A DNA stretch of 64,000 bases, taken from contig NC_092047.1 in the NCBI RefSeq assembly GCF_003086295.3, positions 62,972,054 through 63,036,053 of the forward strand, read 5' to 3'. Positions within the stretch are counted from its first letter, which is position 1. Each line of letters begins with the position of its first letter. Below, in pieces: positions 1-9,350 of this stretch. The translations under genes and the position numbers were made by a program. The notes under the pieces are model-generated. The model was not told where the DNA came from and made no database searches. It was given only the letters and a program-made list of their open reading frames with translations. Origin of the DNA: Arachis hypogaea (lineage: Eukaryota > Streptophyta > Magnoliopsida > Fabales > Fabaceae).

Positions 1-1321
1 TGATTACTTATTATAGCTTTGTTTTGTATTTTGGTATAATCCGACTTGTGGACTTTGTTTGAACTTTTTTGTAAGTTTGTGTGGCTGACTTTCTTGTGAT
101 ATTTGGTTGCTTCTTAGCAACTTTTAATTTAGAAAACAAACACCGTAAACTCGGGGGCTGTCATTTAGGCAGCCTTTGAGTCTTTTAATGTTTTAATCTG
201 AAGGATGCATTTTGCTGATACGTCAATCAAACCTTTGACGAGTTATTTGATGTTTGGAGGTTTGTTCCTTCATTGATTTTTTATCCTTGCAATTCTCGCA
301 GATTTTTTAGAGGTTTGGTACTTCCTAGTCCGTCCTCTTTTGAGTAGTGGTGTGGGTTTTCTATCCTTACCTTTTGGATCACGCCTTGCTTTGAGTTTGT
401 GTTGACAACCCTTTGTTTTGGCGAAGTTATCCTTGCAGCTTGGTATCCAGGCTTTGTAGTAACTTGTCTGATAACTTTTTAGTGTTCTTTGCATAGAACC
501 TTTTTAGTTTGTTCGGACGACTTTGTGGCCCTGCTTTGAGATCGTGTCTTCTTTGAGCGGAGTTGTACCTTTCTAGCTAAGCACTTTTGAGCCTTAAGTT
601 TTTTTTTCAACCTTTTTGGATTTTTGCTTGTTCTTTTTTCGAGGTCGTCTTTGTCTTTCTGGGTCGCGCCTCTTCCTAGCTAACGTCAACCTATATAGCT
701 TTATTGCTTGAGCTTTTAGTTATATTCCAACAACTTTTTAGGTAGTGTTCCGAAGGGGAACCTTTTCTTTATAGTTTGTTTGGATGACTTTTTAGCTCTG
801 TTTTTGTGCTCTTGCTTTAAGTAAGATCCTTTTCAGGATTTTGTACCTTTTTAGTTGAGCACTTCAGGCCCTGGTTTTTTAACCTTTCTTTGGCCTTTGC
901 GAGATATTTTTGTCCCTTTTCAATGATCCTTTCATTGGTCCAACTTCTCTGTCAGGCCTTCTTAAGTTATTTTTAGTAATCCCATTTTTAGTTAGACCTC
1001 GTTAGGTCACTTTTTATGGGTTACTTTCTATAACTTCTTGCATTAACTTGCTTCTATCGCTTCACCTTGCCAACCTCTTTATAATCAGGCGATGAATTTT
1101 TGCGTTTTATGAGCTTAGATTAATGCGTCTTGGTAGGAAACTTTTTCGGAAATTGATAACTTTCATTCAAATAATAATGAGATAAAAACATAAATAAAAA
1201 TATGTACGTGGGAGGGGTTACCCTTCTAGATCGGGTAGCTCTTTAGATCTCTGCCTAGCGCCTCATTAAAAAACCTTTTTAGGAAAAAGAGTAAGCCTTG
1301 ACCTAAGATCTTTATTATTTT
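1..1321 (-). other. 3' non-coding part of a Tat/Ogre-type gypsy element
   Basis: No credible coding region is seen on either strand. The stretch lies directly downstream (minus strand) of the integrase stop at 1322-1324, so it is read as the 3' untranslated part, possibly with some 3' LTR. Read on the minus strand it is A-rich with scattered purine runs; a CAGCCCCCGAG motif near 150-160 could mark the PPT/LTR area, but no second LTR copy is in the window to confirm this. The element continues or is truncated to the left. Confidence 0.5.
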
Positions 1322-2826
1322 CTAGCTATAGTACCTTCTTAGGTTACAGGCATGCCATGACCTTGGTAGCTCTTGCCCTTCGAGGTTGGACACCTTATAG
1401 TAGCCCTTTCCTAGTATTTCCGTAACTCGGTATGGCCCTTTCCAGTTAGCTGCTAGCTTCCCTTCTCCTGACCGACCTGATCCGATATCATTTCAGATTA
1501 AAATGAGATCATTGGTGGCGAAGCTTTGCTGGATTACCTTCTGATTATACCTCAGAGCCATTCGACGCTTTAGGGCTTCCTCTCTAATCCGAACTCTTTC
1601 TCGGACTTCTGGAAGTAGGTCAAGCTCTTCCCTTTGAGTTTGGAAGTTCGTGTCTTCGTTACAGAGGATAACTCTAAGGGATCTTTCTTCTACCTCCACA
1701 GGAATCATTGCTTCTATTCTGTAAGCAAGTCGGAATGGTGATTCTCTGGTGGTTGAGTGTGGTGTTGTCCGGTATGCCCATAGGACTTGCGGGAGCTCTT
1801 CGGCCCAAGCTCTCTTGGTGTCCTGTAGTCTTCGTTTTAATCCGGCTAGTATGACTTTGTTGGCGGCTTCCGCCTGTCCATTGGCTTGTGGGTGCTCTAC
1901 GGAGGTGAACTAGTGCTTGATTTTGAAATCGGCTACCAGGTTTCTGAAGCCTGTGTCGGTGAACTGAGTGCTATTGTCAGTGGTAATGGAGTATGGGACC
2001 CCAAACCTCGTGACAATGTTTCTGTACAAGAACTTCCGACTTCTTTGGGTGGTGGCAGTGGCTAAAGGTTCAGCCTCGATCCATTTTGTGAAATAGTCTA
2101 TTCCTACAATGAGGAACTTGACGTGCCCTGTTCCCTGAGGGAAAGGTCCGAGGAGGTCGAGCCCCCACTTTGCAAATGGCCAGGGTGAAGTAACACAAAT
2201 GAGTTCTTCTGGTGGAGTGCGGTGAAAGTTGGCGTGCTTCTGACATGGGGGGCATGTTTTGATGAACTTTGTTACTTCTTTTTGCAAGGTCGGCCAGTAA
2301 AAACCAGCTCGGAGTACCTTTTTGGAAAGAGCTCGCACCCCGAGGTGGTTACCGCACATGCCACTATGGACTTCCTCAAGAATTTCCCTCGTAGCGGAGG
2401 TCGGAATGCATTTTAGGAGGGGTGTAGAGGTTTCTCTCCTATATAAGACATCGTGCACTATGGTGTAGTACTGCGCTTCTCGTACTAACCTTTTTGCCTC
2501 CTTTTTGTCTGCGAAAAGTGTTTCAGACTTGAGATAGTTGACTATGGGAGTCATCCACCCTTCGTCCTGGTCTGATATGCTTAAGACCTTCTTTTCTTCC
2601 GAGGTTGACGGATTTTGTAGTGTTTCCTGGATGAGGCTTCTATTATTGCCCCCTGGTTTGGTGTTGGCTAGTTTTGAAAAGGCATCAGCTCGGATATTTT
2701 GTTCTTGAGGTATATGTCGGACCTCATATCCCCTAAATTGTCCAAGCTGTTCTCTAGTTTTGTCTAGGTACTTCTTCATGGTGGGATCCTTAGCTTGGTA
2801 ACTCCATTCTATTTGCGAGGTGGAGG
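1322..2826 (-). pseudogene. Tat/Ogre-type gypsy pol remnant: RNase H C-terminus plus integrase
   Basis: Reads from high to low coordinates. The first codons give the end of RNase H (IPQEQNIRADAFSKLAN). Next is the integrase HHCC zinc-binding region (HSGMCGNHLG, then CPPCQ) and the DDE core: D in WGLDLLGPFP, D in TTDNSTQF, E in NGQAEAANK. The C-terminal part follows (NLEGQELPRSWH) and a natural stop at 1322-1324. Two in-frame stops break it: TAG at 1908-1910, right after VADFKIKH, and a TGA near 1490 after NDLILI. The usual TDNGTQF is TDNSTQF. The 5' end is cut by the LTR of element A at 2827, so RT, protease and gag are missing here. The wording is Tat/Ogre rather than Athila. Family identification is firm; lineage is likely. 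Confidence 0.9.
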
Positions 2827-4388
2827 TGACAAACCCCATTTGTAGGGTTTATCTTGTATTGATTTTTGGGGATTTTATCAACTTTTACCCACATTTATTC
2901 AATGAAATAGCATGGTTTTATAACTTCTCCCTTAATTGTGCTTAAGAGTGAAAACATGCTTTTTAGGACTCAAAATAGCTAAATTTATTTCACCTTGATT
3001 CTATTAGATGCCTTGATATGTTTGTTAAGTGATTTAAGGTTTAGGAGGCAAAGATTGGATCAAGGGAATGAAGAAAGAAAGCATGAAAAGTTGGAGAACT
3101 CATGAAGAAATGAAAGAACCGGAAAGCTGTCAAGCCGACCTCTTTGCACTTAAACGACCATAACTTGAGCTACAGAGGTCCAATTGATGCAGTTCCAGTT
3201 GGGTTGGAAAGCTAACATCCGGGGCTTCGAAACGATATAAGATTTGCCATAGTTGCATCGCGCATAGGGGCGCGCACGCGCATGGTACGCGGACGCGCCG
3301 TTGGTGGCACATGACTCACTTAATGCAACACGTGGCCAGCAATTTTAGAAGCCTTGTGGGCCCAATCCAACTCATTTCTGATGCTATTTAAGCCAAGAAT
3401 TGAAGAGGAATCAATATACTTTAATCATTAGTCATAGTTTAGTTTTAGAAGTAGTTAGAGTTAGAGAGAGAAGCTCTCCCTTCTCTCTAGAATTAGGATT
3501 AGGAATTAGGGTTAGATTAGGATCCCATAGTTCTAGGTTTAATTCAAGTCTCCTTCTACTTCTACCTTCAATTGATGATTGCTACACTTTGGTTCTTCTC
3601 TCTATCCCTATTCTCTTGTTGTAATTTCTCTTATTTTGTTTCTAGGTTTTGTAATTGAGATACTCTTGTTCTCTTTATTTTCTTTCAATAATGCAATTTG
3701 AGGTAATTCATGATAATTGTGATTTCCTTGATTGTTGTTGTTAATTCTTTACATTCAATTGTAGTTATAATTCATTCTTGTTGTGATTGACTATACTTTT
3801 CTTTTGTGCCTTCCAAGTGTTTGATTAAATGCTTGGAAGAATGTTAGACTAGAATTTTATGTTCTTGGCTTGAAAAGGTAACTTAGGATTTCTTGAGTCA
3901 CTAGTGTCCAATTGATTGATAGTTGATAGCCATTAACTCTAGCCTTTATTAATCCAATTAGTGGAAAGCTAGGACTTATGGACTAGGATTGATATAACTC
4001 ACTTGACTTTCCTTTGTTAATCGATTTAAGGATGACTAAGTGGGATTAATCCTTGCAACTACCATACTTGTGGCTAGTGATAATGATGAAGACCCTTTAC
4101 AACCAAACCTTGCCAAGACCATTTTGTGAATAAAGTTTTCCTACCATTTACTATTCACATTCCTCATCCAAAACCCCAAAATAAACAAGTCCATAACCAA
4201 TAACAAGAACACTACCCTGCAAGTCCTTTGAGAGATGACCCGAGGTCCAATACTTCGGTTTATAGATTTTAGGGGTTTGTACTTGTGACAAACAAATTTT
4301 TGCATGAAAGGATTATTGTTGGTTTAGAGACTATACTTCAACGAGACTTCATTTGTGAAATTCTATACCATCAAAAATCCAATCGTCA
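2827..4388 (+). repeat. Element A 5' LTR (1562 bp)
   Basis: Begins TGACAAACCCC and ends CGTCA; near-identical to 9351-10912. A CpG-dense island lies at about 3236-3312 (GCGCGCACGCGCATGG type), upstream of a TATTTAA candidate TATA box at 3385-3391, so the island sits in U3. A pyrimidine/purine leader follows. At 4240-4258 there is a hairpin CCGAGG-(7 nt)-CTTCGG just after GATGAC, about 130 bp from the LTR end, shared in architecture with all other LTR families here. Confidence 0.95.
3385..3391 (+). promoter_or_regulatory. Candidate TATA box in element A 5' LTR
   Basis: TATTTAA in the context GATGCTATTTAAGCC, the only TATA-like site placed between the U3 CpG island and the presumed leader. An identical copy lies in the 3' LTR near 9909. 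Assignment by position and sequence only. Confidence 0.5.
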
Positions 4389-4391
4389 AAA

Positions 4392-4409
4392 TGGCGCCGT
4401 TGCCGGGGA
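4392..4409 (+). other. Element A primer-binding site (tRNA-Asp)
   Basis: TGGCGCCGTTGCCGGGGA, 3 bp after the LTR end. It is complementary to the 3' end of plant tRNA-Asp(GUC), the usual primer of Athila/Tat elements. It fixes the + orientation and marks where minus-strand DNA synthesis starts. Confidence 0.95.
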
Positions 4410-4516
4410 ATTGCAATGGTGTTATGTTATTGGTTATTGCACATATGTGAATATTGTGAATAGGTTTATCTTTTGTTGTTTCTTAATTTTCGTTAGTTTT
4501 ATTTTGTTCTCTCATT

Positions 4517-5938
4517 ATGAATTCTCACCACTTTGGCTTTGAGTTTGGTTCTAAGTGTGTTGTAGGAAATGTGGACTTTAATGGCAACATGTACCATGGA
4601 TGGAACCAACAAAGATGGGAAGAGCCTCAAGGAATTGATCACTCCTATTGGCAACAACCTCCGGATACTTATAGGTATAATTTCCATCCTAATGCATGCC
4701 AACTTAGCGGCTATGGTGAATCACCTTGTGACCCTCAACAACCACCATCATATGCCTACGACTCTCATCCTCAACATGAACCTCAACCATTCTCACAAGC
4801 CCTCTCATACCAAACACCACCCTATGATCCATATCCATCATATAACCAATCACCCATACCATATTCTTATGGCCATTATGAGCAAGAACCTTTAGAACCA
4901 CCACAACCTTATCAAGATTACTACCATGAACCACCTCAACCCTCACCATCTCCATACCCTTACCAAGAAGAACCACCTTCCTACTATGAACTCTCCCTCC
5001 AAAATAATGAACCTTCCTATTCACCCCAAGCCCCAATAGACGATCCTCTCACTTTGTTACTCCAAGGACAAGAAGCCATGAAGCGGGATACACTTGAGTT
5101 TGTGACCAATTTGACCAAGGTGGTGCACACTTTAGCCCACCAATGCTTGAACACTCAAGGTACTTCCGTGACCACATGTGAAAAGTCAAAAGAAGAGCAG
5201 AGTATGAAGGTGAAATTGGAAAATTCGGTGGAGAAAGAGGAGTCAAATTTTGTATTGGAGCGACTAGAGGAACCTATAATCATTGAAGAAAAGGAAGAAG
5301 TGGTTGAAGATTTAGGAGATGTTGAAAGTCCAAGGGAATGTAGTCTCATGGAGCACTCTTCCAAGGAGCTTGATATTGATGTTGAGGAGGGTGCGCAATC
5401 TCCAAGACATATCATCGTTGAAAACTTGGAAGCGGTTTATCAAGAGATGGATTCAATCATGGATGAATTTCTCTCTACAATGGAATCCTCTTCCATTGGA
5501 CATGGAGTTGAAAGTATAAAAGAGTGTGCACAACCTCCCATACCCTTGGTGAGCAATGAGAAAGAGAGCTACCAAGAGGAAAATGTTGGCATGGTGTATA
5601 TCGAAATTGAAGAATATGAAGAGGTTGACCAAGAAATGGATTTATTCATCAATGAATTTCTATCCAAAATTGAACCACCTCCCATTAGGCAAGAAATCAA
5701 AGTTCTTGAAGACAACACCAAGCTATGTCATAAAAGGGGAAAGGTTGAAATCAAGGAAGCTCGCAAAGAGGTGGAAACAACTAAAGAAGAGCACAAGGAA
5801 GTAGACCTTGCATTGTCTAAGTGTGGGGAGGTCTCCCTTCCCGAGTCACCATCCAACACAACATTCAAGTGGGTAAAATTCTTATCCATAAGCTTTACTT
5901 TCTCGCTTGAATATGGTTTGATTGAAACGGATGGATAA
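4517..5938 (+). CDS. Unrecognised gag-position ORF of element A (473 codons)
   Basis: I do not recognise a named family. It starts 107 bp after the PBS, where gag should be, but has no gag core and no CCHC knuckle. Residues 1 to about 175 are rich in Pro, Tyr, Gln and His (QQPPSYAYDS, PYPYQEEPPSYYE style), likely disordered. About 180-215 is predicted helical (LLLQGQEAMKRDTLEFVTNL). The rest is acidic, Glu-rich, with two imperfect repeats QEMDxxxxEFLSxxE near residues 307 and 371, suggesting coiled coil. The N-terminus (MNSHHFGFEFG..VVG) is clearly related to the ORF of element C at 26069-26390 (MSYHPFGLEFG..VVG), so the protein is kept by selection in different families. Possible roles are a replacement Gag or a packaging/assembly adaptor; neither is shown. 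The frame stays open to 6328 after one TAA at 5936-5938. Confidence 0.8.
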   Translation: MNSHHFGFEFGSKCVVGNVDFNGNMYHGWNQQRWEEPQGIDHSYWQQPPDTYRYNFHPNACQLSGYGESPCDPQQPPSYAYDSHPQHEPQPFSQALSYQTPPYDPYPSYNQSPIPYSYGHYEQEPLEPPQPYQDYYHEPPQPSPSPYPYQEEPPSYYELSLQNNEPSYSPQAPIDDPLTLLLQGQEAMKRDTLEFVTNLTKVVHTLAHQCLNTQGTSVTTCEKSKEEQSMKVKLENSVEKEESNFVLERLEEPIIIEEKEEVVEDLGDVESPRECSLMEHSSKELDIDVEEGAQSPRHIIVENLEAVYQEMDSIMDEFLSTMESSSIGHGVESIKECAQPPIPLVSNEKESYQEENVGMVYIEIEEYEEVDQEMDLFINEFLSKIEPPPIRQEIKVLEDNTKLCHKRGKVEIKEARKEVETTKEEHKEVDLALSKCGEVSLPESPSNTTFKWVKFLSISFTFSLEYGLIETDG

Positions 5939-6328
5939 CTTAGAGCTCTTTGTGGAATTAAAAGCAAGAATAAGTTGTGTAGTGGTTGCAAGTTAGGAAG
6001 TAGGCTCATTAAGGTCAAAATTTCAAGGCATAGGAACGATGATTGGAAGAATATCACATTGCATGGGTCTCAACAGAAGGTTTGGTATGTTAAAGAGAAT
6101 TCTATATGTCAACCACCCGGAAAGAAAAAGTATGAAGATCAAATCGAAGATGGGTGTGAAGATAAGATATGGGATCCCGGTTCGCTATATGAAGACCAAC
6201 TATGGGGACTCATATCTTGGGTAGAACTTTGCCCAAGCTTGATGAAGATGGTTGGAAATTCTGTCAACCAATTGAGAGGCAAAGATCCTTGGAGATTCAA
6301 GGATGAGTACAAACATAAGCCACCATGA
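5939..6328 (+). pseudogene. In-frame continuation of the element A ORF after a TAA
   Basis: The same reading frame resumes directly after the TAA at 5936-5938 and stays open for 129 codons to a TGA at 6326-6328, ending GKDPWRFKDEYKHKPP. A random frame would rarely stay open this long, and the position is immediately upstream of the conserved twin hairpin that normally follows gag-pol. The original ORF was therefore probably about 603 codons with CAA changed to TAA, or the stop is read through. The segment is basic with several Cys and Trp (CSGCKLGSRL, DWKNITLHGSQQKVWYVKE). Confidence 0.65.
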
Positions 6329-6346
6329 CAATGAGCCCCTCAAAAT

Positions 6347-6396
6347 GTCCAACTTAAGGACTTAAACAAAAAGTGCTAGGTGGGAGACACCCCACC
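6347..6396 (+). promoter_or_regulatory. Twin-hairpin RNA element after the element A ORF
   Basis: Hairpin 1 is GTCC-AACTTAA-GGAC (6347-6361). After a 17-nt A-rich spacer ending AAGTGCTA comes hairpin 2, GGTGGG-AGACAC-CCCACC (6379-6396). It begins 18 nt after the ORF stop. The same arrangement occurs after pol in B, F and H, and in altered form after protease in I and G, with compensating base pairs. Confidence 0.8.
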
Positions 6397-6676
6397 ATGG
6401 TAAACTCTTTCCATTCTCTTTTGGTTTTGTATAATAAGTGATTTGAGTTGCCATTGTAGGTAGATTTTCATTTCATATTGATTTGTTTGTGAAGATTGGT
6501 TGTTAGTATGTTATATTCACTAGTAGTAGATGAATAAATCCTAAAATCAAATTGCATTTTTGTGAATTGTTTGATATTTGATTGAATAAAAAAGAGTTTT
6601 GGACATTATAGGGAGCTCTTGGGCATTTTTTCTGCTTTTTGGGCAAAAAAAAAAAAAAAAAAAAAAGGGGCCATCG

Positions 6677-6875
6677 GCGCGCTAGCACGCTGTGCGCGCG
6701 CGCGCACATTGCACTTCCGCAACTTCTGGTACAAAAACCAGAGAGTTGTGCGCGCGTTGTGCCAGCATTGTGCTGGGAGCACAAGCTCATCCACGCGTAA
6801 GCGCGCTGTGCGCGCGCGCGCGGATTGTCCCTGCTGCATCCACGCGTAAGCGCGCTGTGCGCGCGCGCGCGGATT
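6677..6875 (+). repeat. CpG-dense island with 49-bp tandem duplication (element A 3' UTR)
   Basis: Alternating GC tracts (GCGCGCGCGCGG type) in otherwise AT-rich DNA. A 49-bp unit starting CATCCACGCGTAAG is present twice (from 6788 and from 6837). Between GC blocks lies a small hairpin CTGGT-ACAAAA-ACCAG around 6728, also found in the F 3' UTR array. ORFs seen in this stretch on both strands are artefacts of the GC repeats. Confidence 0.85.
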
Positions 6876-7044
6876 TGCTCCCTGCTTTTCTCCTTCCTCC
6901 TTTCTCCTTCTTTCCTCTTCTCTTCTTCTTTCTTTCTAATTTTTTTCTTCTTCCTCTCTTAGAAATTTTTTTTTTCTTTTAATATAAATGAAAAAAAAAA
7001 TTTTTTTTTAATAAAAAAAAATAATAATAATAATATAATAATAA

Positions 7045-7075
<31 letters not shown>

Positions 7076-7739
7076 AATAAAAAAAAACAAAAAAAAAAAT
7101 TTTTTCTCTCTTTTTCTCCATTTTCTTTTATTGCATTTGCTTATTTTCATTCATTGCATTTTAATTTTGTTTTTTTTTACCTTGTTCTCATTTTATTTTC
7201 TAAGTTTTCCATTTTAATAATGGTGTTGAACTTTCCTACTCAATTGTTGAGACTTTCTTACATTATTTTGGTGCTTCTTGACTTGTTTGATATTGTTGGG
7301 TGATGAAACTTTTAAATCAATGCTTCATCTTGTATGACTTTTGTGTCTTTGTGCATTGATATGACCTCATCTTGTCTTTCATGACCCACTTCTTCTCATT
7401 TGAACTTGATGCTCAACACACTCTTCATACTTTAACTTTACTCTTGCATCAAGTATCAGTTGATATGCCTTTTGCTTATATTGATTTCTCACTCACATGT
7501 TATAGCTACCATGTAGTAGAGAATCATACTCTTATTTGGCATTAGCCCCCGCCTATGTTCTATTTACTTTGATATCTTTGTTGTAGGCTTAATTTTCTTT
7601 CCTCTTCTTTCCTTTTAGGTTGCCCACCAAGACGGGAGAAAGGAAAAGCTTTTAAATGGGGCAACAAACAAGTCCTCCGCGCAACCTTGTGAAGAAGCTC
7701 ATCAATTGTAGCAACCCGTCCACCTTGCTCTTCTTTGCA
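6876..7739 (+). other. Non-coding element A 3' region with simple repeats
   Basis: A pyrimidine-rich stretch (6880-6985) is followed by poly-A/poly-T and (AAT)n/(AAAT)n microsatellite at about 7015-7110. From 7610 there is a CCCACCAAG...GAGAAAGGAAAAGC motif resembling the start of the third ORF in F (52227), but stops follow immediately, so it is at most a dead remnant of that ORF. Confidence 0.6.
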
Positions 7740-7777
7740 TGCACCGAGGACGGTGCAATCTTCAAGTGTGGGGAGGT
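7740..7777 (+). promoter_or_regulatory. Internal PPT-like tract with upstream RGGA-loop hairpin (element A)
   Basis: Hairpin TGCACCG-AGGA-CGGTGCA (7740-7757, perfect 7-bp stem), 6 nt, then AAGTGTGGGGAGGT (7764-7777), identical over 14 nt to the tract touching the 3' LTR at 9337-9350. A candidate central polypurine tract. Confidence 0.7.
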
Positions 7778-9313
7778 CGTCTGACCGATCTCCATGGGTA
7801 ACAATTTCCTTTTCAACACCAAATTTTTTTATTTTTCTTTGTTAGAGTAGCTATTGCATTGCATGATAGGTTGCATGTTAGTTAGAATTTGTACATATTC
7901 TTACCACTTCTTTCATATTAGGACTACTTGGTTATGGTGATGATTTTTTTCCAAAAAAAAAAAAAAAAAAAAAAACTATGTTTTTAGGGCACTCTACCAA
8001 TTTGAAAATTTTTGCTGAACTTGCTTGAAAGAATGTATTTTGGAACATGGTTTTTGAGCTAAGAACATAAGCAAGTGAGATTTGTGCCTAATTGCGTGGT
8101 TACATCTTATAACCACTTATTTTTCCTTCTTGTGTGCATTGTTCTCTTTCTATGATTGTAATCTTTGATTTGTTTGAATCTATATGTCCCATTATTCCTT
8201 GTATTCATGCATTTATATGATTGAGGTCATCATTTCATTAGCTCACTTATCCAAATAGCCTTACCTTTTACTCTCCTTTGTTAGCCGATTTTGAGCCTAC
8301 GCTTAACCCACTTGTTCTTATTTTAGCACATTACAAGCCTTAAAGCGGAAAACAATGAATGTCCTTTATTTGGATCTTTGATTGGCTTAGGCTAGTGAGT
8401 GTGAGTGTCATCCAAGAGTGGGAAAACTTTGGGACATTGGTTGGGATAAAAGGGTGTTTGTGTTTTGTATTTTTATATTGGGGAATTGGTACATACTCAT
8501 GTATTGATTAAATGTATAGACCTTATGCATTGATGTTCTTGTGTATAGTTTGAAAAAAAAAAGAAAAAAAATGAAAAGAAAAAGAAATAAAAGTGAAAAG
8601 AAAAAAAAAGAAAAGAAAAGAAAAAATGTATATAGAAAAAGAAAGGAAAAAAAAGAAGAGCAATAAAGGGGACAAAATGCCCCAAAATGAAGCTCAATAA
8701 GAATCAATGCATAAGTGTTGTGAAATGAAAAGAAAATGCATGAGTATGTGAAAAAGTGAGGAATGGGTAGTTAGATTAGTACTTAATTGTATAAGTCATT
8801 ATATAGGTTAGGTGGGAAAGTTTAAGTTAATCAAAGATTCAAATCCTAAGTCCACTAGCCATATATGATCCTACCTTGACCCTAGCCCCATTACAACCTA
8901 AAGAAAAGATCTCATGATACATGTATGCATGCATTGAATAATTGTTGATTGTTAGAAGAAAAACAAATTTTGGAAAGCATGATTAGGGGAGAATTCAGAG
9001 AATCAACCCCAAACACCGAGCGACTAGAGTGCAAACACTTTCGGTGAGGGTTCGATGCTCAATTCCTTGATTCCCGGCTTTCATGAGCGTTCTTCTCGCA
9101 AGTCTACTTGAACTTCATTTTGATATTCGAATTGGTAGGATTCATGAATCGTTATATGATCTTGGCCCTACTTGTGCACGTATTACTTGGAGGATTGATT
9201 TATTTTTAACCAAGTAGGTACAACCATTTTGCATTTAGTTGCATATAGTTTAGGTTGCATATAGTTCATTTACATGGAATAAATGTTGATACCCTTTGTT
9301 TCTCTTTTGGCTT
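7778..9313 (+). other. Element A 3' non-coding region
   Basis: No supported gene. Contains a poly-A run at about 7953-7975, an A/G-rich low-complexity block at 8550-8680 and otherwise AT-rich sequence similar in style to the B 3' region 22931-24328. Short ORFs here are low-complexity artefacts. Confidence 0.6.
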
Positions 9314-9350
9314 AAGCATGAGGACATGCTTGGATTAAGTGTGGGGAGGT
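9314..9350 (+). promoter_or_regulatory. Element A 3' polypurine tract with RGGA-loop hairpin
   Basis: Hairpin AAGCATG-AGGA-CATGCTT (9314-9331), 5 nt, then AAGTGTGGGGAGGT (9337-9350) abutting the 3' LTR. The purine run primes plus-strand DNA synthesis. The hairpin recurs upstream of the PPT in every family of this window with a different but still paired stem. Confidence 0.9.

Noticed and set aside
270..494. 74-codon minus-strand ORF
   Set aside because: Lies in the non-coding 3' part of the Tat element, no domain, biased composition.
6503..6982. Overlapping ORFs on both strands with RARA/CVRAR composition
   Set aside because: They follow the GC repeats of the element A island and appear in several frames at once.
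8497..8707. Phe-rich minus-strand ORFs
   Set aside because: Poly-A/G low-complexity tract read antisense.
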